A DNA stretch of 64,000 bases, taken from Amorphoplanes friuliensis DSM 7358. GTDB lineage: Bacteria; Actinomycetota; Actinomycetes; Mycobacteriales; Micromonosporaceae. Both the position numbers and the translations under genes were made by a program. Below, piece after piece: positions 15,317 to 23,410 of the stretch. The notes under the pieces are model-generated. The model was not told the DNA's origin. It saw nothing but the letters and a program-made list of their open reading frames with translations, and searched no databases. Positions within the stretch are counted from its first letter, which is position 1. Each line of letters begins with the position of its first letter. The stretch lies in contig NC_022657.1 in assembly GCF_000494755.1 (NCBI RefSeq), positions 3,386,001-3,450,000 of the forward strand, in the 5' to 3' direction.

Positions 15317-16849
15317 ATGAGACGACCACACGGGCGACTGCAGGCCGGGCTGGCCACGCTGGCTGTCGGGGCCGCGATCGGTCTGGCCCTGCCGATGTCC
15401 CAGGCATCGGCAGCGGTCGGCGGCGTGACCGGATATGCCACCCAGAACGGCGGGACCACCGGCGGGGCGGGCGGCGCCACCGTGCGCGCGACCACGGGTA
15501 CCGCGATCCACACCGCACTGTGCACACGGGCCACCAGCAGCACCCCGATCATCATCGAGGTGCAGGGGACGATCAACCACGGCAACACCGCCAAGGTGTC
15601 CGGCAGCAGCTGTAACACCGCCGCCGGCGTGATCGAGCTCAAGCAGATCAGCAACGTCACGATCATCGGCGTGGGCAGCGGAGCCGTCTTCGACCAGCTG
15701 GGCATCCACATCCGCGACTCCAGCAACATCATCGTCCAGAACGTGACGGTCCGGAACGTCAAGAAGTCCGGCTCACCCACGTCCAACGGCGGCGACGCCA
15801 TCGGCATGGAGAGCACCGTCCGCAACGTCTGGGTCGATCACGTCACCCTGGAGGCGTCGGGCGGTGAGTCGGAAGGCTTCGACGGCCTCTTCGACATGAA
15901 GGACAACACCCAGTACGTGACGCTGTCGTACAGCATCCTGCGCAACTCCGGCCGTGGCGGGCTGATCGGGTCCAGCGAGAGCGACCTCTCGAACGGGTTC
16001 ATCACGTTCCACCACAACGCGTACGAGAACCTCGACTCGCGGACGCCGCTGCTGCGCGGGGGAATCGCGCACATCTACAACAACTCGTACGTGAGCCTCA
16101 ACGAGTCCGGCATCAACTCCCGGGCCGGCGCGCGGGCCAAGGTCGAGAACAACTACTTCAAGAACTCCAAGGACGTCCTCGGCACGTTCTACACCGACGA
16201 GGCCGGGTTCTGGCAGGTCAGCGGCAACATCTTCGACAACGTCACGTGGTCCGCGCCCGGCACCGACAACCGGCCGGCCGGCCCGAACCCGCAATCCAAC
16301 ACCACGGTCAGCATCCCGTACGCGTACAGCCTCGACGGCGCGTCCTGCGTCCCTGAGATCGTGCGGCAGACGGCGGGCGCGAACACCGGCCTGCAGGTCT
16401 CCAACGGCAACTGCACGCCGCAGTCGCCCACGCCGACAACTCCCACGCCGACCACCCCGACGCCGACGCCTTCGCAGCCCAGCGGCACCAACCTCAGCAT
16501 CGGTGCGGGCTCCGACGGCTCCAGCAAGGCCGCCGGCACCGGTTACGGCAACGTCCGCGACGGCGACCTGACGACGTTCTGGTCCCCGGCCGGCGCAACG
16601 GGCTCCATCTCGATCAAGTGGGGCTCGGCCACCACGGTCTCCCGGATCATCATCCGTGAGGCCTCCGGCTCGGCCGGCAGCATCGGCTCCTGGCAGGTCC
16701 TCAACCACGCCACCGGTGCGGTCCTCAAATCCGGCAGCGGGGCGGGAGCCATCACCTTCATCCCGACCTCCCTCACCAAGATCACCTTCAACATCACCAG
16801 CTCCACCGGTACGCCCAAGGTCGCCGAGTTCGAGACCTACGCGAGCTGA
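15317..16849 (+). CDS. Secreted pectate lyase (PL1-type) with C-terminal discoidin-like carbohydrate-binding domain
   Basis: This 510-residue protein has a signal peptide (cleavage after MSQASA). A right-handed beta-helix follows (about 35-350) with PL1 features: NVWVDHVTLEASGG, GLFDMKDNTQYVTLSY, and SRTPLLRGG, which holds the R-x-P catalytic arginine region. A Pro/Thr linker (PTPTTPTPTTPTPTPS) leads to a terminal domain (about 390-510) resembling F5/8 type C / CBM32 modules (NVRDGDLTTFWSPAG). It should cleave polygalacturonate by beta-elimination outside the cell. The ATG follows AAGGTGAG. Promoter and LacI-type operator stand upstream and a hairpin terminator follows. Confidence 0.92.
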   Translation: MRRPHGRLQAGLATLAVGAAIGLALPMSQASAAVGGVTGYATQNGGTTGGAGGATVRATTGTAIHTALCTRATSSTPIIIEVQGTINHGNTAKVSGSSCNTAAGVIELKQISNVTIIGVGSGAVFDQLGIHIRDSSNIIVQNVTVRNVKKSGSPTSNGGDAIGMESTVRNVWVDHVTLEASGGESEGFDGLFDMKDNTQYVTLSYSILRNSGRGGLIGSSESDLSNGFITFHHNAYENLDSRTPLLRGGIAHIYNNSYVSLNESGINSRAGARAKVENNYFKNSKDVLGTFYTDEAGFWQVSGNIFDNVTWSAPGTDNRPAGPNPQSNTTVSIPYAYSLDGASCVPEIVRQTAGANTGLQVSNGNCTPQSPTPTTPTPTTPTPTPSQPSGTNLSIGAGSDGSSKAAGTGYGNVRDGDLTTFWSPAGATGSISIKWGSATTVSRIIIREASGSAGSIGSWQVLNHATGAVLKSGSGAGAITFIPTSLTKITFNITSSTGTPKVAEFETYAS

Positions 16850-16858
16850 CACCAGCGT

Positions 16859-16888
16859 GCCCCGGGGCCCATTGCCGGGTTCCGGGGC
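16859..16888 (+). terminator. Hairpin terminator after the pectate lyase gene
   Basis: GCCCCGG (16859-16865) pairs with CCGGGGC (16882-16888). The stem continues through two G-T pairs and CCC/GGG to a 6-nt loop. There is no T-run, as is common in high-GC actinomycetes. Confidence 0.6.
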
Positions 16889-16899
16889 CTGGCCGGTCG

Positions 16900-16905
16900 T
16901 AGGCT
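16900..16905 (+). promoter_or_regulatory. TAGGCT -10 hexamer, probable leaderless start
   Basis: TAGGCT is followed by 7 nt and the ATG at 16913, with no Shine-Dalgarno sequence between. It is the third occurrence of this arrangement in the window (see 7064-7069 and 10232-10237). Confidence 0.45.
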
Positions 16906-16912
16906 CACGGGC

Positions 16913-17782
16913 ATGACGCAGACCTTCACTCTGTCCGTACCCGGGGCTGATCTGGTTTATGACGTGCGCGGACCGCTGCCGCCGGCAGACGGGCGGCCGG
17001 TGTTGCTGATGATCGGGCAGCCGATGACGGCGGAGGGGTTCGGGGCGCTGGCCGGGCACTTCGAGGACCGGACGGTCGTCACCTACGACCCGCGCGGGCT
17101 GGGCCGCAGCAAGCGGTCGGACGGCCGTTCCGACAACACTCCGCAGCGGCAGGCGGCCGACCTGCACCTGCTGATCGAGGAGCTCGGCGCCGGGCCGGTC
17201 GAGGTGTTCGGGAGCAGCGGCGGCGCGGTCACCGGGCTGGAACTGGTCGCGACGCATCCCGGCGACGTCGTCACGCTGGTGGCGCACGAGCCGCCGATCA
17301 ACGCTGTGCTCCCCGACGCCGAGGCCGCCGACCGGGCGCGGGCGCGGTTCCACGAGGCCTACCAGGCGAAGGGGATGGGAGCCGGCATGGCGGCGTTCAT
17401 GGTCATGACGTCGTGGCAGGGCGAGTTCACCGACGCCTATTTCGAGCAGCCCGCCGCCGATCCGGCGATGTTCGGCATGCCGGACACCGACGACGGCAGC
17501 CGCAACGACCCGCTGCTGTCGAAGGATTCGTGGGCCGTCATCGACTACCGGCCCGACGCTGGTGCGCTCGAGGCCGCGCCGACCCGGATCGTGATTGCCG
17601 TCGGCGAGGAGTCGGCGGGCACGTACACCGCGCGGACGGCGCTCGGCACGGCGGCGCTGCTGGGCCAGGAGGTCACGGTCTTCCCGAGCCACCACGGCGG
17701 TTTCCTCGGCGGCGAGTTCGGCTACGCGGGCAAGCCCGAGGAGTTCGCGGTGAAGCTGCGCGAGGTGCTCTCCGCGGGCTGA
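16913..17782 (+). CDS. Alpha/beta-fold hydrolase
   Basis: This 289-residue hydrolase has the nucleophile elbow VEVFGSSGGAVTG (Ser in G-S-S-G-G), the oxyanion region VLLMIGQPM, TYDPRGLGRS after strand 4, and a late PSHHGGF histidine. The acid is probably in the RIVIAVGEES region. The family covers esterases, epoxide hydrolases and haloperoxidase-like enzymes; no signal peptide is present, so it acts in the cytoplasm. The start is set by the leaderless-type TAGGCT box. It lies between two secreted-enzyme genes but has its own promoter. Confidence 0.87.
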   Translation: MTQTFTLSVPGADLVYDVRGPLPPADGRPVLLMIGQPMTAEGFGALAGHFEDRTVVTYDPRGLGRSKRSDGRSDNTPQRQAADLHLLIEELGAGPVEVFGSSGGAVTGLELVATHPGDVVTLVAHEPPINAVLPDAEAADRARARFHEAYQAKGMGAGMAAFMVMTSWQGEFTDAYFEQPAADPAMFGMPDTDDGSRNDPLLSKDSWAVIDYRPDAGALEAAPTRIVIAVGEESAGTYTARTALGTAALLGQEVTVFPSHHGGFLGGEFGYAGKPEEFAVKLREVLSAG

Positions 17783-17844
17783 CCGGCACGTATGACAAAG
17801 CTGATATGGGGTTTCCGGCCCGCCGGTTCCCCATACTCAGGTAC

Positions 17845-19023
17845 ATGTCCGGACTGACAGCACGCAGGCGCGCCGTGGCGCTCCTGATGCCCGCGATCCT
17901 CGCCCTGTTCGCACTGACCGTCACGATGTTCCGCGCCCCGGCCGGCATGCGCCCGGCGGCCGCCGCCACGCTGACCGTCGCCCAGGCGATCAGCAACCAG
18001 AGCGGCACCGGAACGGTCCGCGGTTACATCGTGGGCCAGCCCACCGGCACCAGCACGGTGCTCCGGAGCAACTTCACCGGTGACACCGCGCTGGCGATCG
18101 CCGACAGCCGCACCGAGACCGGCACCGGGGCCATGCTCTACGTGCAGATCACCACAAGTTACCGGTCGGCCTTCGGGCTGCAGACCAACCCCGGTCTGAT
18201 CGGCTCGGTGCTGACCGTGACCGGCTCGCTGGAGGCGTACTTCACGCACCCGGGCCTCAAATCGCCGTCGGCGATGACGCTCGGCGGTGCCACACCGACA
18301 CCGACGACTCCGACGCCGACACCGACGGGGTCCACCAGCGCCTACTACGCGGCCGCGGCCGGGAAGTCCGGCGAGAACCTGAAGAACGCGCTGCACGGCA
18401 TCATCTCCAGCGGAGTGACCAAGCTGTCCTACGACGCTGTGTGGAACGCGCTCAAGGCCACCGACCAGGACCCGGCGAACTCGTCGAACGTGATCCTGCT
18501 CTACTCCGGCCTCAGCCGGTCGAAGACGCTCAACGGCGGCGACAGCGGCGACTGGAACCGCGAGCACGTCTGGGCGAAGTCCCACGGCGACTTCGGCACG
18601 AGTGTCGGTCCCGGCACCGACCTGCACCACCTGCGCCCGGAGGACGTCCAGGTCAACGCCACCCGCGACAACAAGGACTTCGACAACGGCGGCAGCACCG
18701 TCTCCGGCGCCCCCGGCAACAAAACCGACGCCGACTCCTGGGAGCCTCGCGCGGCGGTCAAGGGTGACGTGGCCCGCATGATCTTCTACATGGCCGTCCG
18801 GTACGAGGGCGGCGACTCCTACCCGGACCTCGAGGTCGACGACACCACCGGCAGTGGCACCGCGCCGCGGCTGGGACGTCTCTCCGCGCTGAAGGCCTGG
18901 AATCTCCAGGACCCGCCGGACGCCTTCGAGAAGCGCCGCAACGAGCTCATCTACAGCACCTACCAGCACAACCGGAACCCGTTCGTCGATCACCCGGAGT
19001 GGGTCACCTCGATCTTCGGCTGA
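17845..19023 (+). CDS. Secreted endonuclease I family nuclease with N-terminal OB-fold domain
   Basis: This 392-residue protein has an N-terminal signal segment (MSGLTARRRAVALLMPAILA, cleavage near AAAATL). An OB-fold-like domain (about 45-150, with GTVRGYIVGQPTGTS) and a PTPTTPTPTPT linker follow. The C-terminal endonuclease I domain is about 165-390: GDWNREHVWAKSHGDFG and DLHHLRPEDVQVNATRDNK supply the His/Asn/Asp metal site of this family. Such enzymes degrade DNA outside the cell, for phosphate or nucleotide scavenging. The ATG at 17845 gives the best signal peptide; an ATG 13 codons upstream is an alternative. Its last 34 bp overlap the arginase-family gene. Confidence 0.88.
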   Translation: MSGLTARRRAVALLMPAILALFALTVTMFRAPAGMRPAAAATLTVAQAISNQSGTGTVRGYIVGQPTGTSTVLRSNFTGDTALAIADSRTETGTGAMLYVQITTSYRSAFGLQTNPGLIGSVLTVTGSLEAYFTHPGLKSPSAMTLGGATPTPTTPTPTPTGSTSAYYAAAAGKSGENLKNALHGIISSGVTKLSYDAVWNALKATDQDPANSSNVILLYSGLSRSKTLNGGDSGDWNREHVWAKSHGDFGTSVGPGTDLHHLRPEDVQVNATRDNKDFDNGGSTVSGAPGNKTDADSWEPRAAVKGDVARMIFYMAVRYEGGDSYPDLEVDDTTGSGTAPRLGRLSALKAWNLQDPPDAFEKRRNELIYSTYQHNRNPFVDHPEWVTSIFG

Positions 19024-19880
19024 CCCGAGAGCAGGGAGACCAGGCGTTTTGCGTACCGATGATCGGGGTCCAGGTCCGGGCGGAAGTCCGCGACGCTGAC
19101 CCCGATCAGTCGCGGTGACGCCAGCAGGGGCGCGAGGACGGCGGCGAGCTGGTCGAGGTCCGGCCCGCCGCCCTGCGGGTAGGTCACCGCGGGGAGCACC
19201 GACGGGTCGAGGACGTCGACGTCGAGATGCAGCCACATCGGCACGGCCGCCCAGGCCGCCGCTCGCTCTCCGGCGCCGCGGGGGTCGGCGAGCAGCGCGG
19301 GGGAGTCGATCGTGAACAGGTCGTCCGGCAGACGGGCCACCTCGGCTGCCGATGCGGGGTCGAGGCTGGTGGTTCGATGCCCGAGCAGGGCAGCGTTGCG
19401 GGCCGCCAGCATCGGAGTCGCCCGGGTCAGCTCCGGCGGTCCGTCACCGAGGAGGATCGCCAGCTCGAGGTCGGCGGTCTCGCCCGTGTCCGACGAGGGT
19501 GCGTCCAGGTAGTCCGGATGGCCGTCGAGCAGCCACAGCCCCAGCTCGCCGACCGCCGCACGGGCTCCGGCGAAGACACCAAGAAGCAGGCTGCAGTCGC
19601 CTCCGAGGACCAAGGGGCGCCGGCCGGGATGGTCGCGGACGCCGGTCCACAGGGCGGCCGAGAGCGCGTGTGCAGCGGCAACCGTCTCGGGCAGCGCGCG
19701 TACGCCGGTGGTCCTGTCCCGGTCGGTGCTCGTGATGACCGTTGCGGCATCACCCAGGTCGAGATCGACAAGGTCGGCCAGGCCGGCGTCCCGCAGCGCC
19801 GCCGGTGCTCGCGCCTCGCCGCGGCCCGTGCCCGAGCAGTCCCAGGGCGCGCCGAGCAGAAACCAATCAGAGCCGTTCAT
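18990..19880 (-). CDS. Arginase/agmatinase/formiminoglutamase family protein
   Basis: This 296-residue ureohydrolase-fold protein has the metal-binding motifs in order: VLGGDCSLLLG, LWLLDGHPDYLDAP and WLHLDVDVLDPS. The second motif reads DGHPD where classical arginases have DAHxD, so one secondary position is altered while the metal-liganding Asp/His/Asp are kept. It may hydrolyse a guanidino or formimino compound; the substrate is open. A TACTGT hexamer ends 6 nt before the ATG (19887-19892 on the minus strand), suggesting a leaderless mRNA. It lies just past the terminator of the large gene upstream. Confidence 0.86.
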   Translation of the reverse strand: MNGSDWFLLGAPWDCSGTGRGEARAPAALRDAGLADLVDLDLGDAATVITSTDRDRTTGVRALPETVAAAHALSAALWTGVRDHPGRRPLVLGGDCSLLLGVFAGARAAVGELGLWLLDGHPDYLDAPSSDTGETADLELAILLGDGPPELTRATPMLAARNAALLGHRTTSLDPASAAEVARLPDDLFTIDSPALLADPRGAGERAAAWAAVPMWLHLDVDVLDPSVLPAVTYPQGGGPDLDQLAAVLAPLLASPRLIGVSVADFRPDLDPDHRYAKRLVSLLSGQPKIEVTHSG

Positions 19881-19893
19881 GCCCCGACAGTAG

Positions 19894-19925
19894 AAGAGGG
19901 AGGGCCCGATCGGGCCCTCCCTCTT
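19894..19925. terminator. Perfect 32-bp palindromic terminator
   Basis: AAGAGGGAGGGCCCGA and its exact complement TCGGGCCCTCCCTCTT abut at 19909/19910. The structure sits 21 bp past the stop of the DNRLRE/FG-GAP gene (minus strand) and just before the arginase promoter, so it most likely ends the upstream transcript. Confidence 0.75.
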
Positions 19926-19946
19926 TCCGCGCCGGTCCTGGTGGTA

Positions 19947-22900
19947 CTAGCCGAAGGCCTTGATGGTGCGCCAGTCGACGGAGAGCACGGTCTTCTGCGA
20001 CCCGCCCCAGGTGGTGGTCGCGTGGTAGACCCGGGTGGTTCCGTCGCTGCCCGTGACCGCCCACATGTCGGGGACCCGGTCACCGTTCACGTCCGGTACG
20101 CCGATGACCGCGTAGATGCCCGACGCCGACCATCCCGTCCCGTACTGGACGTCACCGGAGCGGGAAGCCGCGGCGGTCTTGAGCGAGTCGAGGTTGACGC
20201 TGCCCGCGACCGTGCCGGGCTTGCCGTGGCGCAGCGACATGACCCCGGTGTCGAGGTGCCGCCAGGTCAGGTCGGGTGTGCCGTCGAGGTCGATGTCGGC
20301 GATGTTGACGATCTCGCCGCGGCCCCAGGCGGTGCCCTCCATCAGCGTCGCCGTCTGGAAGCTGCCGCCGGTGTACCCCGACAGCACCCAGAAGGCCGTT
20401 CCGGCGCGCAGAGCCAGGTCGGGGAGCTTGTCACCGGTGATGTCACCGACGGCCTTGATCTGGGTCCACGTCGACGGCGCCGGTGTGTTCGACGGCAGGA
20501 GCACCTTCAGCCGGTCGTCGATGTTGAAGCTGCCGTACCCGTCGCCGGGGTAGAGCCAGAACCCGCCGTCCGGGGTCCGCGCGAACAGGTCGGTCGTGCC
20601 GTCACCCGGGTAGACGTCGCCGAACTTCGCGATCAGCGCCGCCTTGCCGGTGGCCGCGTCGAGCCAGTGACCGGCCGGGTTGAGCTTGCCGCCGGTGGAG
20701 TAGGACGCGGAGAGGCTGCCGTAGAGCTCGCCGTCGGTGTCACCGGGCAGGGTGAGAAGCCGTCCGGACGCGTCGATGACGAGCAGGTCGGCGCGGCCGT
20801 CACCACCGACGTCACCCGGTCCGTCGGCGACGTCGCGGGGCGGCACGTAGAACTGGTAGAGGGTGGCATCACTGCGGTTGCCGGCCGCGTCGTACGCGTA
20901 CACGACCAGGGTGGTCGGGCCGGAGTGACGTGGCGCCAGGGCCGGCACGGTGTACGTCCCGGTGGTCGTCGTGACCGTGGTCGGCAGCACGTACTCGAAC
21001 GAGTACTCGAACTTCTTGGCGCCGTCCGACTTGAAGGTGATCGGGCCGGTCGCGCCGAACTTCACCGTCGACCAGGTTGCGCCGTCCGGTGTGGCCTCCA
21101 GCCAGACATCGCTCTCGACGTCCGGTGCCGGTGGCTTGGTGGCGTCGATCGTGAGCAGGCAGGCGTAGTCACCCGGCGGGAAGTACGACGACTCCTCGCC
21201 GGACGAGTCCTCGGCGCGAACCGCCCAGGCGTACGTGGTCTTGTCGACCAGGGTGCTGGAAGCGATGGTCAGGCTGGCCTTGCCGGTGCTGTCCGGGGTG
21301 ACCGCCGTGCCCGCCGGCAGGCTCGTGCCGGCCTTCCAGAACTGGAACCGCAACTTGCTGAGGTTGCTGTCCGGGTCGACCGCCTTGGCCGACAGCACGA
21401 TGTTGGTCTTGCCGACCGTCACACCGAGCTGACCGGTGGGACCGGGCACACAGGCGCCGCCGGGGGAGGAGACACCGTTGGTGGGCTCCTTCGGCGGGGT
21501 GTTGTACACGGCCTCCAGCGTTGCCGTGGTCGCCGCGAACTTGCGCCACGTCTGGGTGTCGTCCTCGCTGGTGGCACGCATGCCGAGTGTCACGTTGGTC
21601 GCACCGGCATCGGCGGCCCGCTGAGCCGCGTTCTGGACGTTGAACGCGACGTACTCGTCGGAGCAGTTGCTGCCGTACCCGTACGCGAAGGACTTCTTCT
21701 GCTGCAGGGCCGTCCACGAAGGCTGCTTGTTCCAGGTGGTGCCCGAGGAGATGGCCCCGGTGAAGTACAGCTGGAACTCGCGGCTGGTGCACGACCACGA
21801 GTGGTTGTTGAGGACCTTGAAGGAGGCGGAGCTGACCTTCGCGCCCTTGATGTTCTTGAAGCCCATCCGCCAGAACGACCGGGCCGTGCCGCCGTTCTCG
21901 CTCTCGTAACCCACGCGGGCGTCGGTGGTGCCGCCGTTGTAGCTGGTGCCGTTCAGGAAGTTGCTGTTCGGGTTCTTCTTGTGCACGAACAGCCAGGCCT
22001 GCTCGCCGCTGTTGATGGGCGGGTCGAGGAAGACCGGGAAGCGCACCCGGGCGTCGCTCAGGAGCCCGGTGGAGGCGACGTCGAGGTGCAGGCGGGCGGA
22101 GCCGGTGCCGTCACCGTCGAGACGCGTGGGCATGGGCGCCTCGCGCGAGCCCGGCTCGAAGCCGCCGAGCCCGGAGAGCTTCAGGACGTCCGCGTCGGTG
22201 GCGACCGAGAGACGCGGGGCCTCGGGGGACTCGGGGTCCTTGCCGGAGGAGTCCCACGCCATCGGGGTGGGGATGGAGCCGACCTCGGTCTTGGTCTTCG
22301 CGTCGAGGATCCGCACGCCGCCCGTGGTGGCGTTGCGGCGGAACACCGCGCTGTCCGACCGCAGGCCGTAGCTCAGCGAGGCGAGTTCCTTGTTCTTGGC
22401 CGCCTCGCGGGTCTTGACGATGAGCAGCTGGCCGAAGCCGCCTTCCTGCCGGGCGACCAGGAGCAGGTCCACGCCGGGCAGCACCTCGGGGTAGAGGGCG
22501 CGAGAGCCGTCCAGCACCGGCGCCGGCAGTGCACCGGGCCAGGTGTAGGCGATGGTCCGGCCCCCGATCTCCAGCTCGGCCAGCACGGTGTCCGCCTCGC
22601 CGGCCTTCGGTGTGCTCGCGCCGGCGAAGCGTACGGGGGTGGGCGGGTTGCCCGGCCGCACGCTGAGCCCGCCCGGGGTGGCGTCCTTGGCACTGGCGAG
22701 GTTCATGTCGACGGGCTTCCAGGCGCCCTGGGAGTCCTGCGTCTGCTGCGTCACCGCGTGCGTCCGGGTGCGCAACTGCCCGTCCGGCAGCGCCCAGGTC
22801 TGGGAGTTGCCGGTGGTGGCGCTGTCGACGAGGACTTCCTTCTTCGACTGCCGGGCCTCGGTGAGGGCGGCCTCGCGGTCCCGGAACTGCACCGCACCGG

Positions 22901-23060
22901 GTGCGGGCGCGGGTGCACCGGCGGTCGCGGCCGGACTGTCGCTTGTGGAGGGCCACCACGGCACGGAGGCGGCCACCAGTGCGGCGATCACCAGGCCGGC
23001 GGTGCAGATCAGCCTGGTGCGCGTACGCACGAAGTATCTGAGAAAACGAGGCACGGTCAC
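19947..23060 (-). CDS. Large secreted DNRLRE / FG-GAP repeat protein, RHS-locus partner
   Basis: This 1037-residue exported protein has an N-terminal hydrophobic segment (TRLICTAGLVIAALVAASV). A region shared with RHS-associated secreted proteins follows (about 60-350), then a DNRLRE-like beta domain (about 360-540, with SFWRMGFKNIKGAKVSSASF), fibronectin/Ig-like segments (about 545-750), and FG-GAP/VCBS-type repeats at the C-terminus (GGDGRADLLVIDASGR, GDITGDKLPDLALR, ADIDLDGTPDLTWR, DVNGDRVPDMW: calcium-binding D-x-D/N-G loops of a propeller). The GTG at 23060 follows GGGAG; another GTG lies two codons later. It diverges from the RHS toxin gene and probably works with it at the cell surface, for example in display or adhesion; this is inferred from proximity. 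Confidence 0.78.
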   Translation of the reverse strand: MTVPRFLRYFVRTRTRLICTAGLVIAALVAASVPWWPSTSDSPAATAGAPAPAPGAVQFRDREAALTEARQSKKEVLVDSATTGNSQTWALPDGQLRTRTHAVTQQTQDSQGAWKPVDMNLASAKDATPGGLSVRPGNPPTPVRFAGASTPKAGEADTVLAELEIGGRTIAYTWPGALPAPVLDGSRALYPEVLPGVDLLLVARQEGGFGQLLIVKTREAAKNKELASLSYGLRSDSAVFRRNATTGGVRILDAKTKTEVGSIPTPMAWDSSGKDPESPEAPRLSVATDADVLKLSGLGGFEPGSREAPMPTRLDGDGTGSARLHLDVASTGLLSDARVRFPVFLDPPINSGEQAWLFVHKKNPNSNFLNGTSYNGGTTDARVGYESENGGTARSFWRMGFKNIKGAKVSSASFKVLNNHSWSCTSREFQLYFTGAISSGTTWNKQPSWTALQQKKSFAYGYGSNCSDEYVAFNVQNAAQRAADAGATNVTLGMRATSEDDTQTWRKFAATTATLEAVYNTPPKEPTNGVSSPGGACVPGPTGQLGVTVGKTNIVLSAKAVDPDSNLSKLRFQFWKAGTSLPAGTAVTPDSTGKASLTIASSTLVDKTTYAWAVRAEDSSGEESSYFPPGDYACLLTIDATKPPAPDVESDVWLEATPDGATWSTVKFGATGPITFKSDGAKKFEYSFEYVLPTTVTTTTGTYTVPALAPRHSGPTTLVVYAYDAAGNRSDATLYQFYVPPRDVADGPGDVGGDGRADLLVIDASGRLLTLPGDTDGELYGSLSASYSTGGKLNPAGHWLDAATGKAALIAKFGDVYPGDGTTDLFARTPDGGFWLYPGDGYGSFNIDDRLKVLLPSNTPAPSTWTQIKAVGDITGDKLPDLALRAGTAFWVLSGYTGGSFQTATLMEGTAWGRGEIVNIADIDLDGTPDLTWRHLDTGVMSLRHGKPGTVAGSVNLDSLKTAAASRSGDVQYGTGWSASGIYAVIGVPDVNGDRVPDMWAVTGSDGTTRVYHATTTWGGSQKTVLSVDWRTIKAFG

Positions 23061-23410
23061 GGCGGTCGACTCCCGGAGGCAGGGGCGGAAAGCGCGCACA
23101 CCGTCGCACGGCACCGGGTCGGCTCCGCTACCCCGTGCTTGTTATCGATTCGATACATAGCGCAGTGCAACCAGCCGGGAATGCGGCGGATAGGTGTTTT
23201 GAGAGGTCTTCGTTTGACGAAACGCGATGGATCTACCGTTTTGCGGGTTGGGCACCAAAGCCGATCAATGGTGAGCTATATTCACGATCATCGAGTGACC
23301 TAGATCACTCTAAATCGAGTTTAGTCACGGTCCGTAACGTTGAGTTCCCGCGTTCCGTCCCGCACAGTCGCCGCATCCTCCGTCCGGCCCTGAGTGGGAG
23401 TCGACTCGTT
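23061..23410. promoter_or_regulatory. 350-bp divergent promoter region of the FG-GAP and RHS genes
   Basis: This gap is clearly AT-richer than its surroundings and holds several dyads. TATCGATTCGATA (23143-23155) is a perfect 13-bp palindrome. GAGTGACCTAGATCACTC (23293-23310) is near-perfect. CTAAATCGAGTTTAG (23310-23324) has 5-bp arms. TATATT (23277-23282) could be a -10 for the RHS gene, but no convincing -35 was found. No coding sequence is supported in it. Confidence 0.45.

Noticed and set aside
19227..23303. 1358-codon open frame on the plus strand opposite the FG-GAP/DNRLRE gene
   Set aside because: It is an antisense shadow made by GC-rich third positions. Its translation is low-complexity Arg/Gly/Val without domains, while the minus strand encodes a clear exported protein.
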